A DNA stretch of 64,000 nucleotides from Sextonia rubra (taxonomy: Eukaryota > Streptophyta > Magnoliopsida > Laurales > Lauraceae). A program made the translations under genes and the position numbers. The DNA lies in contig JASUAD010000004.1 of NCBI GenBank assembly GCA_037013555.1, positions 7,073,001-7,137,000 on the forward strand. Reading direction: 5' to 3'. Shown here in pieces: positions 1-12,600 of this stretch. Each line of letters begins with the position of its first letter. Positions within the stretch are counted from its first letter, which is position 1. The notes under the pieces are model-generated. The model searched no databases. It was not told the DNA's origin and saw only the letters and a program-made list of their open reading frames with translations.

Positions 1-96
1 ACGTACCTCTGCTGTCGTCGCCCAGTTGTCGTCACACTAACGGCCAACACCATAATCGTCAGCATCAAGATCACTGCTTCAGCGACTAGTGCGTAC

Positions 97-285
97 TTGG
101 CGTCACTATCTTTATGTGGACTAGATGAAAATGATGAACACTATGGCACTATCTTTATTAGAGGTTTGGAACCAAGCATCCGAAAAAATATGGGAGCCTG
201 CACGACCATATATGACGCATTTCAGGAAGTGATCCGTTTCGAGCATTTAATAACACGCTCTCGTCTTCGAACAACAAAAATGTAG
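97..285 (+). pseudogene. gag-like retrotransposon fragment
   Basis: A short open frame with the run FIRGLEPSIRK followed by a helix-like stretch ending in FEHLI. This resembles the C-terminal part of plant LTR-retrotransposon Gag proteins, where a 'F..GL...I' segment precedes the zinc knuckle. No zinc knuckle, protease or polymerase follows in frame, and stops come soon after. It is best read as a decayed gag scrap, perhaps belonging to the element whose LTR is at 2262-2639. The family assignment rests on resemblance only. Confidence 0.3.
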
Positions 286-2261
286 AGAGAAAATCTCCAC
301 AAACTACTAAAGTTCATATTGTTAAACCCATTGTGGAGGATGTTAAGGCTGATCTCGACGGACAAAAGTAGGAAACAAGTGATTCCACCATTTAGATGAA
401 GTAATAGACAACTCTCCCTTAAATAATTCTACTTCAGATGCACTAGAAGCAATTGAACCCAAGTCCTATCTGATGCAGGACCTAAAATGAATGAATGATA
501 TGCAGGAAAAGAGAGATCAATTATCAAATTAATAAGCACACAGGTTAATGCAAATTAGGCACCAGCATAAAGCAAAATTAATTTCAGCATTGGGTATTTG
601 TTTTGATCCGTCACGCAAATTGGTCCCGCAAATGGTTTTGCCCAAATCGAGGGATGGATCTCTAGGAAGTAAAACTCCCAACCATTCTAGGGATTTTAGA
701 TCAATCAATTTTTAGATCTGAAAATTTAAATTCAGATATGAATGTGGAGACACAATGGGCTGTTTCCAATATGAAGCGGTCTAGGGTCCAAGACTTGGGT
801 TCAGATCTGTCTATTATAAATGATATTCAGATCTATAGGCTGTGGAGACGGTATTTTAACAGTTTTTAGATCTGAATATAGGGTTTAGACTAGCCAAACG
901 TCAGAGCTGGGCTGTTGTGAAGGTTTTCCTTTGTTTGGTCAAGATTAGGTTAAGTCCAAGAAGAGAAAATCAGATTTGCTTGGGGCTGAATGCAGGGATC
1001 TGATTAGAAGGGCTAAGATTCTTAACCAAAAGAAAGAGAAGAGTGGAGAATACCTTTTGGAGAAGATGATTTTTTTGGCCTCACGCCAAACTCCCCAACT
1101 AGGGCAAGGCAAATCGAGAAATCTTCCAAGAAGAACTTGAAGAAGCTTTCAAGAGGAAAAGGGTTCTTTCATTCATTCATAATAAGCTCCATTGATGGAG
1201 TTACAGCTTAAAAAGAAGAGAAAACTTAGCCCTAAACAAAGGATGGCTGAGATTTAAAGATCTAAATAAGTCTCACTTAAGACAAAAAGCAAGAAATAAA
1301 AAAAACAATAAAAAAAGGGCTGGCCGAATGGTTTTGGTGGGGGGGGGGGGGGGGGGGGGGGGGAGGGGGAAGAGGCTTGTGCGCACGTCTCCCCTGTTAC
1401 ACGATGGTTCTTTTTTAGTTGAAAGATGCGGGCCCTCTTTTAACACATTAAAATTAAAACTACATATAATGGGACCCTTATTTATTACATAACTCAGCTA
1501 AAACGGCTTGGGACCCATTTTTAAAATTAAAACAGCTTCAATTCAACAACAACTCTTCTCCCTTGGCACATCCCAGTGTGGGGCCTTCTACTGGCATGCC
1601 TAGGGAGCCCTCCAACGGTGGATCTTCATCTGTACCACGATCTAACAGTGGATCTTGTAAACCAAGATGAATTAATCCCATAAAACGGTAATCCATCCAG
1701 ATTGGGATCATGTTACGCACTCTCCTTCTAGGCTTGATGCCCCTCTCACTATCCTTTTGATGGTGTTGATCAACCAGTATAGATGGAACACAAAGATATA
1801 CGCAGTGAAGAAAACAACAAGGAATCTAGTCATCTCGTCAATTTGATTATAGCTCCACTTCCAGTAACTCACATTGGGTCATTGGAAATTAAATAAATTG
1901 CTCTAGTGGTTTCCTAAGAAATTCAAGTTGTTGAAGTCCCCTACATTGATTTTATCTTCGGGGATCGGATATGAATATCTGAAAGACAACAATTGCAGTA
2001 TCTAATAGTTTGATGCCACATTTGGGCTCCATGCAGAGATCAACAGTTGAGAAAATTCCGATCTACTTTTTTGTGGAGGAAAAGAATGTAGCAAGTATTC
2101 ACGCCATGTCAAGCAAATGCAGATATGAAGAAAAGACAGAAGTTTGTGCGCTTGATTTTCGACCCCGGAGGAAGTTTCACTCACCTTGTGATTGAATTCC
2201 TCCATGCATTTTTTAAGTTGGCAAACTTGTTGGAGTTGAGTTTTTCTAAGTCGGGAAGAGT
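286..2261. other. Non-genic repeat debris, no gene seen
   Basis: No convincing coding region. The stretch 690-1000 repeats the word AGATCTGA several times. A run of 25 G residues lies at 1339-1363. A purine tract (GGGAAGAG) ends just before the LTR that starts at 2262 and could be a polypurine tract, so this could be the decayed interior of an LTR element. That reading is inference. Confidence 0.35.
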
Positions 2262-2639
2262 TGATGTACGTCAGACTATAGGTTGGCCAACCCGTTGGGC
2301 CCATTCAATAAGCTCAACAGGACATTCAATTATTTAAGGATATTATAAGTAGTTTAGTTTGATTAGGATTAATATTAGTAAATTCTTATCTTGTTTAGAA
2401 TTATTTTAAATTAGTAAGTCTTGTTTGCCAAGAATCAGGTTTATTATTCTATTAATAAGAGAGACTTCAATGGAGTTGATTGTACTTTGATAATTAATAA
2501 TATTTAGATTGGGTTTTCCCTCCAATCATGGTGTGTTTCTTGATTATGTTTTTGCCTTAGGGCAAGAATTCATTGTGGATTAGATCAATCCTTCGGGATA
2601 TTGATCTATTTTATCGATTGTGAATTCGTGGCTGTGCTA
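2262..2639 (+). mobile_element. LTR of a TGATG...GCTA family (plus strand)
   Basis: A 378-bp segment that begins TGATG and ends GGCTGTGCTA. Its 3' part contains CCTTCGGGATATTG, and the reverse complement of the solo LTR at 7187-7512 has the same ends and the same word. It therefore looks like a diverged member of the same LTR family. No clear 5-bp target duplication is visible, so it may be one LTR of a broken element (interior upstream) rather than a solo LTR. Confidence 0.55.
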
Positions 2640-2668
2640 GGTAGAAACGCCCCAGTAAGGGCGGCACA

Positions 2669-2752
2669 CCCCCCCCCCCCCCCCCCCCCCCCCCTCCCCA
2701 CAAACACACACACACACACACACACACACAGAGACACACAGAGAGATATATA
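2669..2752. repeat. Poly-C tract and (CA)n microsatellite
   Basis: About 26 C residues at 2669-2694, then CA dinucleotides at about 2705-2730 and GA/TA-rich bases up to 2752. Short reading frames across it are low-complexity artefacts. Confidence 0.9.
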
Positions 2753-2753
2753 T

Positions 2754-3138
2754 GGCAAGCCTCTCATAAGATCAAGTTTATATAAAAAATTTTGTAAGCC
2801 CGAGCCTTTGAGGCCCTCCTTTGGTTTATCCAAATGGATCAAACACACAACCCCCCTGGATTGCACATGTCCACTAATTTTTGGTCAAATCCGAATTCAC
2901 TGGACCATTGGATCGATTGTCCATTGATCTGAATGGACTATTGACTATTAAATTTTGGGGTCAAGATGGAGATAATAGAAACCACGATTGGAGCTGATTT
3001 TTTATAGAGAGGAGGGTCCAAGGGAGTCTTTTAAATCCCTCCATCGCCATCCCCATCCCCATGTGGGCCCCCATAGGTGTAAGCCACACACACTTGAGCT
3101 TACCTTATCCTAAGCTTGATCTTAAGAGAGGGGCTCCC
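2754..3138 (+). mobile_element. MITE, family A (copy 1)
   Basis: A 385-bp non-coding element with imperfect terminal inverted repeats. The left end GGCAAGCCTCTCATAAGATC matches the reverse complement of the right end (GGGAGCCCCTCTCTTAAGAT). Both flanks are (AT)n, so any target duplication is ambiguous. A second copy lies in inverse orientation at about 41419-41796 and an end fragment at about 46450-46495. The interior has the phrases ACCATTGGATCGATTGT and CCCCATCCCCATGTGGGCC seen in the other copies. The superfamily is not resolved. Confidence 0.6.
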
Positions 3139-3159
3139 ATATATATAATAATAATAATT

Positions 3160-3525
3160 ACATAGGATAGCTTCTTTTGGTGTAACTCATTCCTTAACAA
3201 AGTGAATATTTGCCTTAATATGTTTTATGTGCTCATGATAAATTGGATTAGGTGAAATACAAATGGCTGGCATATTGACATAGCAAACTTTATTGGAAGA
3301 GATTACAAGAAACTCAATTGTGTCTTCAGATTCTTTAGCCGCAAAACCTCACAAAATCCATGGGCTATGGTCCCATAATCTGCCTTAGCACTTGATCTAG
3401 CCGCCACTTGTTGTGTCTTACTCTTTCATGTAACAAAATATATACCCATAGAAGATCAATAACCAGTGGTAGATCTCCTGTCATTATGTCATCTTGGGTG
3501 GGCACCGTTTATATAGATTTCAATA
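3160..3525 (-). pseudogene. Ty1/copia pol relic (RNase H domain), antisense
   Basis: Translated on the minus strand in shifting frames, this reads RRSTTGY (about 3460-3479), then ARSSAKADYGTIAHGFCE, then IKHIKANIHFVKE (about 3190-3231). These are landmarks of the copia integrase-RT-RNase H polyprotein C-terminus, whose consensus features include RRSTTGY, ARSSAEAEY and KHIEVD.HF. Frameshifts and stops interrupt it, so it is dead. It sits about 120 bp upstream of the first visible HDA15 exon, antisense to that gene. Confidence 0.75.
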
Positions 3526-3646
3526 TCAGCATGACCATGTTTATTATATAATATATCCACCATCTTCATTTACAACTATGTAGATTCATGTACTTTTAAC
3601 ATTCTCGAATATAAACAAATATAATATACATTTTACGATTCTGTAG

Positions 3647-6600
3647 ATTCATGTACACGGGAAGTAGCCTTTGGCAATTGCACAGCAGTTGGTTTTGATG
3701 AGAGAATGTTGCTACATTCAGAGGTACTCCAATGCATTGTCACTCTCGTTTTCCTTTCTTTCTTCTTTTCCTTCCAGATGAACCTTCTACAAACATTTTT
3801 CTTATGTTTGTATCTGATATGTGTCTTTGTATGTGTTTTTAATCCATTGATAGCAATTCAGTATTTCTGTTTGAAAATCAGCACATAGCATTTTTGCTAA
3901 TTTCTGCCGGAGGTCAGAAAACAAATGTTGTTAGGTCAAAAGGAGTTGTTGGGGTTGACACTGTGTTGATGAATGTGGATGCATGCTCTGTGATGTGGAT
4001 ACAGGAAATCAAAACTTGTCTAAAACCATGTTCACTCATTTGAGTTGACTTGGTTTTGGCTGTAAATGAAGTGAATATTCTGAGTCGTTGTAGTTTTGGT
4101 GCTAAGGCATTTTCTGTTAATTCTTATTTATTGTCTTAAAATACATATGGAAATTGTAGTTCAATATATTCTTGGCCCATGTTATTCTTTTAATAGATCT
4201 GAAGAAGTGCAACCTATTTGTGGATTTGGCTCAGGATAGATGGGAATGAGGAAACATAATTCATTTAGTTGACCCCTATGTAGTTGGGAGAAGACTTTGC
4301 TGATGATGATTATTCTTTTAATATGACTGCCTTTTTTCTTTTCAAGTTAGAACCCTGATCATTTATTGCAAGCAAGGGCTTCCTTAAACTGAGTTTACCA
4401 TGTGTCGAACAATGAAAGTTCTGCCACAAAAAAACTTGGTGCAGGGTATTTGCTCTACCTTCCTCTTTTTCAATGAAGATATTAGGGTACTTGCTATTTG
4501 CTAATACTTGTTATTTGAGTGAAAATCACTTAATCAATGTGTTCTTTTTTTTTTTTATAATTTGCTCAATATATAATTATTTTACCATGTAAATCTGTTG
4601 AAATCTGATTGGTTTATTCTAATGGTACAATTGCCATTTGCCACACATATACTGTTCTACGTAGCACACAAGTTTTGAAGTTAATTATGCATATCTCGAA
4701 GGGTTTCAAATTGTTTTTGGTATTTATTCTGCTAAAACAGGTTGAAATGAAGTCACGCCCACACCCTGAAAGGCCAGATCGCCTTCGTGCAATTGCTGCT
4801 AGCCTTGCTACTTCTGGTGTGCTGTTCAATTTTCTAGTCATTGTTTCTTTCTAATTTTGTTCTGAGTTAATTTATTTTCTTTATTTACATAGCTGTTTTC
4901 TTCTTAGAGATCTGGTATGGTTACAAACTTACAATGGTAGTAGTAGGTTCTTTTATGTGAATCTTTAAAGAATTTGGCTAAAATTTTAACTCAAACAGGT
5001 ATATTTCCTGGGAAATGCTTTCCGATTCTTGCTCGAGAAATTACTCAAGAAGAGCTCCAAATGGTAAGCTGTCACCCGTTAGTAAGGCCAGTAGGTCTTT
5101 AAGGTGTTCATTTCATTTCATTTTATTTTTTGAATGGTGTTTATGCCTGTGTGGGCGTCCCAATTGTTGGTAGAGTTCTTTCGTGGTTTAGCAGCTCAAA
5201 AGTTGTGGTTGTTTTTGAACACCGAGTCAATTATTAATAATTTCATAATTCTAGTCTTCTATTGGAATGAATGATTGAATTGTGCTCTCATTGGAGGTTC
5301 TTCATGCAGATAAAAAGGAAAACTAGAGATCAATAATCATGGCATTTTTTTTTGAATGGTGATTATCATAGCAATTTCTTTGGGTCTCTTCATCTAGTGG
5401 CCTTGGAAATTCCTTTTTTATTTGATTGAAATTAAATGAATATCTTCTTTGATTCAAGTGGTCTCTAAAAATATTTTGTTAGGTCAAATAATGAAATGGC
5501 AGACTTGTTACTGAAACAAGGGGTAGATAGATAATTTCCTTTGATTGCTTCTATTTTGTGGTTGTTATTTTCTTTCTTTTTTCATTAGTTTTTTTATTTT
5601 TTATATGGTATAATTCTCTTATGCCTATACTTTTCTATCTTGTGGGTTTATTTCCTCTAAGTTGTACTCCTTTTTAATATGATTTACTAGTTACTGATAA
5701 AAAAAATTCATGGCAATTTAAACTGTTACTATGTCCTAAAGCTACTTTTAAACTCTTTTGAGAGCACAATGATTTGAACCCCTATACTACAGGTCCACTC
5801 TCTGGAGCACATAGAAGCTGTCGAACTCACAAGTTCCATTTTGTCGAGGTAAAATGATTTTTCCTTGTGCATGCTATAACTAGCTATCCCTTTCCGCCCA
5901 ACTGTGTTCCACTTGAAGTCCTTCTGGGTTGTCCTCTGCCATGGTTTTTCCCTGTCCTTGATGGGCATTTTTAATATATTGGTATAAATATTCCTTTTAA
6001 ATCATTTCAGATGCTAGATTATATGATATTTGGAGTGATTTCTGTCTCATTCCTAGCGCCTAAAGTATTGTGAACCACAAAGCAATGAAAAGTTTGTTGG
6101 GTTTTATCTTTCGTAATTGTCTTATTTTTTTTTGAGTTGTTGGTTTTTTTTTCCTCCTTTATTTCCTTTGAAGAGGGAAGGGTTTGTAAAGGGTTGATGT
6201 GGGTGGTTTTAATGTGGGTGAATTATCGTAGGCTCGTAGCATCATCATCATCATCATTATCATCATCATCAAAGCTTTATCCCAACCATGTTGGGGTCAG
6301 CTATATGAATTTTGTTTTTTTGTTCCGTTCTATTTTGAGCCAAATCTTAGATAAGTTAAGTATATTCAAATCTAATTTAATGACCTCCATCAATGTTTTT
6401 TTCGGCCTATCTCTACCTCTTGATGGGCCATATATCTGGATAGCAAAATTTTTTCTCACTGGTGCCATAATTGGCTTACGCTCAATATGCCCAAACCATC
6501 TTAAACGGGTTTTTCTAATCTTATCCTCTATTGGTGCTACTACTAAATGCTTTCGAAAGTGCTCATTTCTAATTTTATCTTTCCTAGTTTTACTATACAT

Positions 6601-9600
6601 CCACCTAAGCATTCTCATCTCCGCTACATCCATCTTATGAATGTGTCTTCTTGATTGGCCAATATTCTGTTTTATATGTCATAGCTAGTCTAACAACTGT
6701 CTTGTAAAATTTGCTCTTTAATTTCGTTGGCATTCGTCTGTCACAAAGCATTCTAGAAGTTAGTCTTCACTTCAGCTATCTAGCTTTTATCCTATGCTCA
6801 ATATATCTTCGTTAATCTCTCCATCCTTATTAATCATTAAGCCTAGATACCAAAAAGAATCTCTACTTGGTATTTCATGGGTTTCAATTTTGACAGTGAT
6901 TTCAACACTTTGTGTATGTCCATTGAAGCTGTAATCCATATATTCTGTCTTTTAATAACTGATTTTAAAGCCTCTAGTTTCTAATGCCCTCTTCCATCTC
7001 TCGAGTTTTGTATTTACACTTTCTTTGGATTCATCCACCAATACTATATCATTTGTAAACAACATACACCATGATATTTCTTCTTGAATATGCGCAGTTA
7101 ACTTATCCATAATCAGTGTAAAGAGGTAAGGGCTTAAAGCTGATCCTTGATGCAAACCTATAGTCACGGGGTATCCACCTGTTTCTTAGCGCAGCCTTAA
7201 ATCATAGATCGGGTGTAGAACAATATCCCGAAGGATTATTTGAATTCGAAAACTCAAAGAAACTCACGATAAAAAATAGAAAGGGAAAAACTGGATTATT
7301 ATTGATAAAAGCATCTATTACAATGAAAGACTCCTCCTTATATAGGAGTGATTGTTTCTAAATTAGGAAGGACTAATTTTAAACAAGCATGGCTTACTAA
7401 AAATAAAATAGGAAGTAAATAATTAAGGATAGGGATCCTTGAGGAGATTAAAGATCAATCGGATGGCCTGCGGGCCTGTGATCTGGGCCGGATCTGAGAT
7501 CGGCCTGCATCATTTCTCTACATGTGGTTCTCACATTTGTTACTGCTTCTTATACATATCCTTAAAATTTTAATGTAACTCTTGAGGACATTCCTTTTCT
7601 TCAAAATTCACCAAATTAAATCCCTCGGTAACCTATTATAGGCTTTTTCTAAATCGATAAAGACCATGTGTAGATTTTTCCTCTTTGTTTGATATTTTTT
7701 CATTAATTGCCTAAGTTAAAAGATAGCTTCCATAGTTGACCTTCTTGGCATAAAACCATATTTGGCATAAAACCATATTGATTTTCAGCAATCTTGGTTT
7801 TCTGTTTAAGTTTTTGCTCCATTATTCTCTCCTATAACTTCATATTATGACTAATAAGTTTGATTTCTCGATAGTTGGCCTATTATAGGCTTTTTCTAAA
7901 TCAATAAAGATCATGTGTAGATTTTTTCTCTTTGCTCGATATTTTTTCATTAATTGCCTAAGTGAATAGATAGTTTCCATAGTTGACTTTCCTGGCATAA
8001 AACTATATTGATTTTCGGCAATCTTGGTCTTCTGTCTAAGGTTTTGCTCCATTATTCTCTCTCATAACTTCATAGTATGACTCATAAGTTTAATCCTCGA
8101 TAGTTGGTACAATTTTGTATATCTTCCTTATTTTTATATATAGGTATTACAATGTTTCTTTTCCATTCATTCGGCATTTTCTTTGTCACAAGTATCTTAT
8201 TGAAGAGTATTGTAGGCTCGTAGTGCCCTTCTTAAACTTGAAGTAACCTAATTTATGTAGAAGAAAAAAGAGAAGGAAAATTGAAGGAGAAAACTAGGAT
8301 TTTAGAAAGAAGACTGAAAGAGAGAGGCAAAAGAGGACATTGGTGTTCTAATTAGGATTGGAAGACTAGCTCATATATATATATTAATATATATATATCA
8401 CATGAATATTGTCCATATATATATTTTGATATATATATAAATTGGTAGAAAGACCAGCTCATAATTTAATCCTGTAGTTTTTAGTATTTACAATATGTGC
8501 CCTGTATTTTGTAGAATTACAAAAATGGTCCCTTAAATTTATAAAAAGTGAGAGGAAAGTCCCTATTCGTTTCTCAACACTTCCTTTCCCTCGAGTAAAG
8601 TTTGTGGGGCCTACTAGAATATTAGATGCAAAAGGGCTTTAAGGATGTTGCCAATAAAAAACAGGTCCCTTGGATGTTGCCAATTACCCATTCTAATGCT
8701 ATTAAATGGATGGTCAACAAGGTTTTTATTATAGATATCTATAAAAAATGGGTCCCTTGGTTGTTGCCAATTTCCCCATCTAAGGCCATCAAATGGGTGG
8801 TCAGCAAGGTTTTTATTTTGACCTTGTGTTTAAAAATCATTGATTAGTTATGAAGCATAGGTACTTTCAAAATGTACACGTACTAGTATTGGGTATTTTC
8901 TCATACACGTACCGGGTATGGGTATAGCAAAAAATATATCGGGTATGGTCAAACGTACCTAGTATGTTTTGACTTTGTGGGTATGGGATGTGTACGTTTG
9001 TGGATACGGGATGAGTACATTTCTGGTATTTTTGTAAGAGTTTATTTTTTGTAAAAACTTTTGTAAGAGTTTGAAAAAGCTAAAACTATAATTTTTAACT
9101 TTATCCCTAGCCCTTCTCGATGAACTTAAAAGGAAAAAAGGCTTTAACCGTAACTGATCTCCAATCCCCTCGTTTTCAACAGAAAGGAGAAAGAAGAAGA
9201 AGGAAAGAATGCTGGATTATGAAATATAAAAAATAATATTATTATTGCTTTTTTTTCATTAATTGAATTTGTAATAGTATTAAGTAATTGCTGGTTTGTT
9301 GCATCTAAAAATTCTAACATATTTTAATTATTAGCATATTGCATTAGTAAAATTAAAAAAAATATAATTCTTTAATTGACGTACTCTAGCCGTACCCATA
9401 TCCTGTTTTTTTAGGATTTTACCGTATCGGCTTATTCGTACCGTACCCGTATCCGTACACGTGCTTCATAGTTGATCAGATAGCCAACAACCTCAATGGA
9501 CTTGATTTCTTTATGGATGGCTACATTCTAGAGTCCTCTTGTATTAGCAGGCCCTACAAACTCCACCGCGTATCTAATTTTAGTTGGTTTTTATTCATAC

Positions 9601-12600
9601 AGGGAAATTACTGTACTCTCATAATTTTCTTAGTCTCTTTTTATTTTTAAAGGAATTTGGATGAGCTGGCCTTAGCGTTTTTTTTAACCCCTCCTTGTAA
9701 ATCCATTAGCGGGGCTCACATCATAAATCCAAACTGCTCAAACTATAACCCCCATTTTTAGATTGATCATGCATAAAACATCTAATTAGATTTTTTTTTA
9801 ACGAGTCTAAGCATTTGATTATGCATGATAAATTTGATGGGGAGCAAGACTCCAACAGTGGTGAAAACTTTTATGCGGCCAATGAAAGGGGTGACGGTTA
9901 TTTTAAGCTGTTGGATGTCAGATTCTGGCCCCAGTGATGGATTTATGGAGTGGACCTGGAGAGTTCTTTCTGGACAGCCCTTGGGGGATTCAGATTCTTA
10001 AAAGGAGTCCAGAACAAGCCCTTGATTTAATCCTTAAAATTTAATGCTTTTAAGTGCGATTGTAGTAACTAAATCAAAACATTTATCATGGTGAGATCCT
10101 TCTGAAATTGGTTGAGTGCTGATGCACTAGATGGTTTGTTTCTAGTTTTGAATCAATCTTAGGTGGGCTCTAATGAGCTTTATGACCCTTAAATTGTGTT
10201 TGGGATAATCGTTGAGACTGATATTTTACTCAATCTTAGTCGATGATGAGACATTTTCATCCCCTTATCCTGCTTGATTGGTATACACTGGGTGGGCCCC
10301 ACAAAGAGGGAGCACAAACCTTATACCAACTCGAGTTGATGGTATTATGGGTTAGCAATTTCTACAAGTGTACCATTTGCCTAGTAATTCAGTTTGTTCA
10401 AATGATATATTGTTGCATGCGTGCACTTCAATGGACCATGCTGCCTGTGTGATCTTAATCATTAAAACTTAATAAATTCAACAGTTTCAAATGAAAGAAC
10501 TAAATGTGACCTATATGACTTTGGAGGACTGCTACATGCCTCTGTCTGTGCTCTAATATAGAGAGGAAATTCTTGCATCTTCCGATATCCGCCCTTTGAA
10601 TCATGATGTATTGCAATATGTTGGTTTTCATGGCCCGCTGCAGTGATTATGAAATTTAGCGATGTGTACCCCAAACCACCACCAAGAAAAAAAAAATCCA
10701 TGTGTTTTACTATAATATGCGTACCTCTATAGAGGTCCTTATTATTATTTTTTTCAGATATGGCAGGTTATTTAGTACTTGACTATTCATTCATGACATT
10801 GAATTATTATTTTCTTTCTGGAAATTACCTTGAGAGATGTAACTGTACAGTTTTTGTGTGTGGGTGAAAATGAGCATGGTAAATTGTTGCATTTCAATGA
10901 CAGCTATTTTACTCAAGACACATATGCTAATGAGCATTCAGCACGTGCTGCAAGATTTGCAGCGGGATTGTGTGCAGATCTTGCTTCTGCAATTATGTCC
11001 GGACAAGCCAAGAATGGTTTCGCTTTGGTATGTTTTTTCCTTTCTTTGTCCAACCATTAAAATTGCTATATGTTTATTAGTGGGAAAGAAGGGTTGGTCC
11101 TGATTTAATTTTTTTTATTTGTATCAGGTTAGGCCTCCTGGTCATCATGCTGGCATAAAGCAAGCCATGGGGTTCTGTCTTCACAATAATGCTGCGGTAG
11201 CTGTGTTGGCAGCTCAGGCTGCTGGTGCTAAGAAAGTGTTAATTGTTGATTGGGTAATATTTTCACTGATGTTACTTTTATTGATTTTGCCTGGCTTGCT
11301 TTGACTTGTTTTGATGTTTTGCCTTACTTTTTTTTCCTTTTCCTTTTTCTTTTTGGTAAACCTGGAGTGCTTTGGTTTTAGGCATTATTTTATTCTCTTG
11401 ACAGGATGTGCATCACGGAAATGGTACACAAGAAATATTTGAGGGTAACAGATCGGTGAGATTTAAGATTATCACATCAGAATTCTGTATTTATCTTTGT
11501 GTTGTGTTTTGGAGTGGTAGGTGTCACAAGATGCTGGTTTAATTGCTTCTAAGGAATGTGTTTTTGTCCCTAGTCAAAACAATGATACCTTTTGTTTCTG
11601 CTAAAAGTACATATTTATTTTTGTTTAGTTGTTTGTGTCACTTGCTGTCACCTGTGTATAGGGGTATCTTTGCCTGACTTACAAGCAGCCTTTGAAATGG
11701 TTAGGGAAGTTACTAATATTAGTTTCACATTAAGGATGTATGTTGGCTGCAACAAGACTGAACTTGTACTAGTTAAAAGTATGTATAATACTAACGAAAT
11801 TACCTAATTTTGGAGTATAAATGGTGAGGTGATGATGACTAAAGTCATTTGGATCCTCTCTCCGGTGGGGAAGCCTATGTGTGTTTTCCTTGTGAATACT
11901 CTTTTCAGTAGTGTGTAGACTTTGATTCTTGAACAGAGTCTTAGAAACAAGCTAAATAGGTGACTTAGGGATCTAAGGAGGATTGAGGGCCTTTCTAGAG
12001 AGTTCCCCATCATTTTTAGACAACAAGTGTTTAAATGTGGGGAATAAGAGAGTGTGGAACCCGCTTTAGTGGACAAGGATGGAGAGATGTAGGGGAGAAA
12101 TCTTGAGAAAAGGTGTTACATTATGAATCTTCACTCTTGTACACTTAAAAAGAGAAAGTTACACTATTTCATATTTCACCCATATGTCACCACTTTTGGT
12201 ATTTTTTCTTTTACTCTAATTGCATACTGAAAAATATTTTTTTATATTATAGCATTTCAATTTTGTTTGTGTAATGCTATGGAAAACTTTCAAACTTGTA
12301 TTTACTTTGGAGCAATTCGTACTAAATGAGTTGGGTGCTTGTTTAGGTACTGTATATATCTTTACATAGACATGAAGACGGGCTATTCTATCCTGGCACT
12401 GGGGCAGCAGATGAGGTAATACATTTTACCTGATTTTTTGTGATATTCTTGTTGAGATCACTTCTGTTCTCTTTTACTTGCCTGCATATTGGTTCAACTA
12501 AGGAGAGATAAATATATAATCCCTGAAGTCCCCAGCCCAATTAATGAGGTGTGTGTGTATATATATGTATTCTTTTCTTCGTTCCATTACCAGAACTTTC

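Larger units (their letters stand above)
6240..8211 (-). mobile_element. 5'-truncated LINE, antisense, with 12-bp TSD
   Basis: Non-LTR retrotransposon relic flanked by the direct repeat GTAGGCTCGTAG at 6228-6239 and 8212-8223. Read on the minus strand it starts inside the reverse transcriptase with PGKSTMETIYSLRQL and FIDLEKAYNRP (7880-8050). It continues to VTIGLHQGSALSPYLF (6952-7180) and the C-terminal EMRMLRWM...RLRWFGH...RGRDRPKKT part (6301-6633). It ends in a TGA/TGATGA simple-repeat tail at 6240-6272, the usual 3' end of this plant LINE lineage. Stops and frameshifts make it dead. A solo LTR (7187-7512) and a 247-bp tandem duplication interrupt it. The YADD-type active site appears as FTND, a damaged version. 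Confidence 0.88.
5849..10903 (+). other. HDA15 5-kb intron loaded with transposons
   Basis: This intron splits codon AG|C between 5848 and 10904. It contains an antisense LINE with a nested solo LTR (6240-8211), AT microsatellite (about 8370-8450), an 87-bp-period tandem repeat (8664-8819) and a hAT-like MITE (8848-9471). From 9480 to 10900 I see only AT-rich non-coding sequence. The splice sites on both sides remain canonical despite the inserts. Confidence 0.85.

Noticed and set aside
2601..2927. Frames through poly-C and CA repeats on both strands
   Set aside because: Composed of Pro/Thr/His or Gly/Val/Cys runs from simple repeats.
4609..4854. An HDA15 start at the ATG near 4609
   Set aside because: The frame crosses intron sequence; the upstream exon ending FDERMLLHSE joins 4741 in phase, so translation must start further upstream.
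6137..6640. 167-codon plus-strand frame
   Set aside because: It is the antisense shadow of the LINE coding sequence at 6301-6633 on the minus strand.
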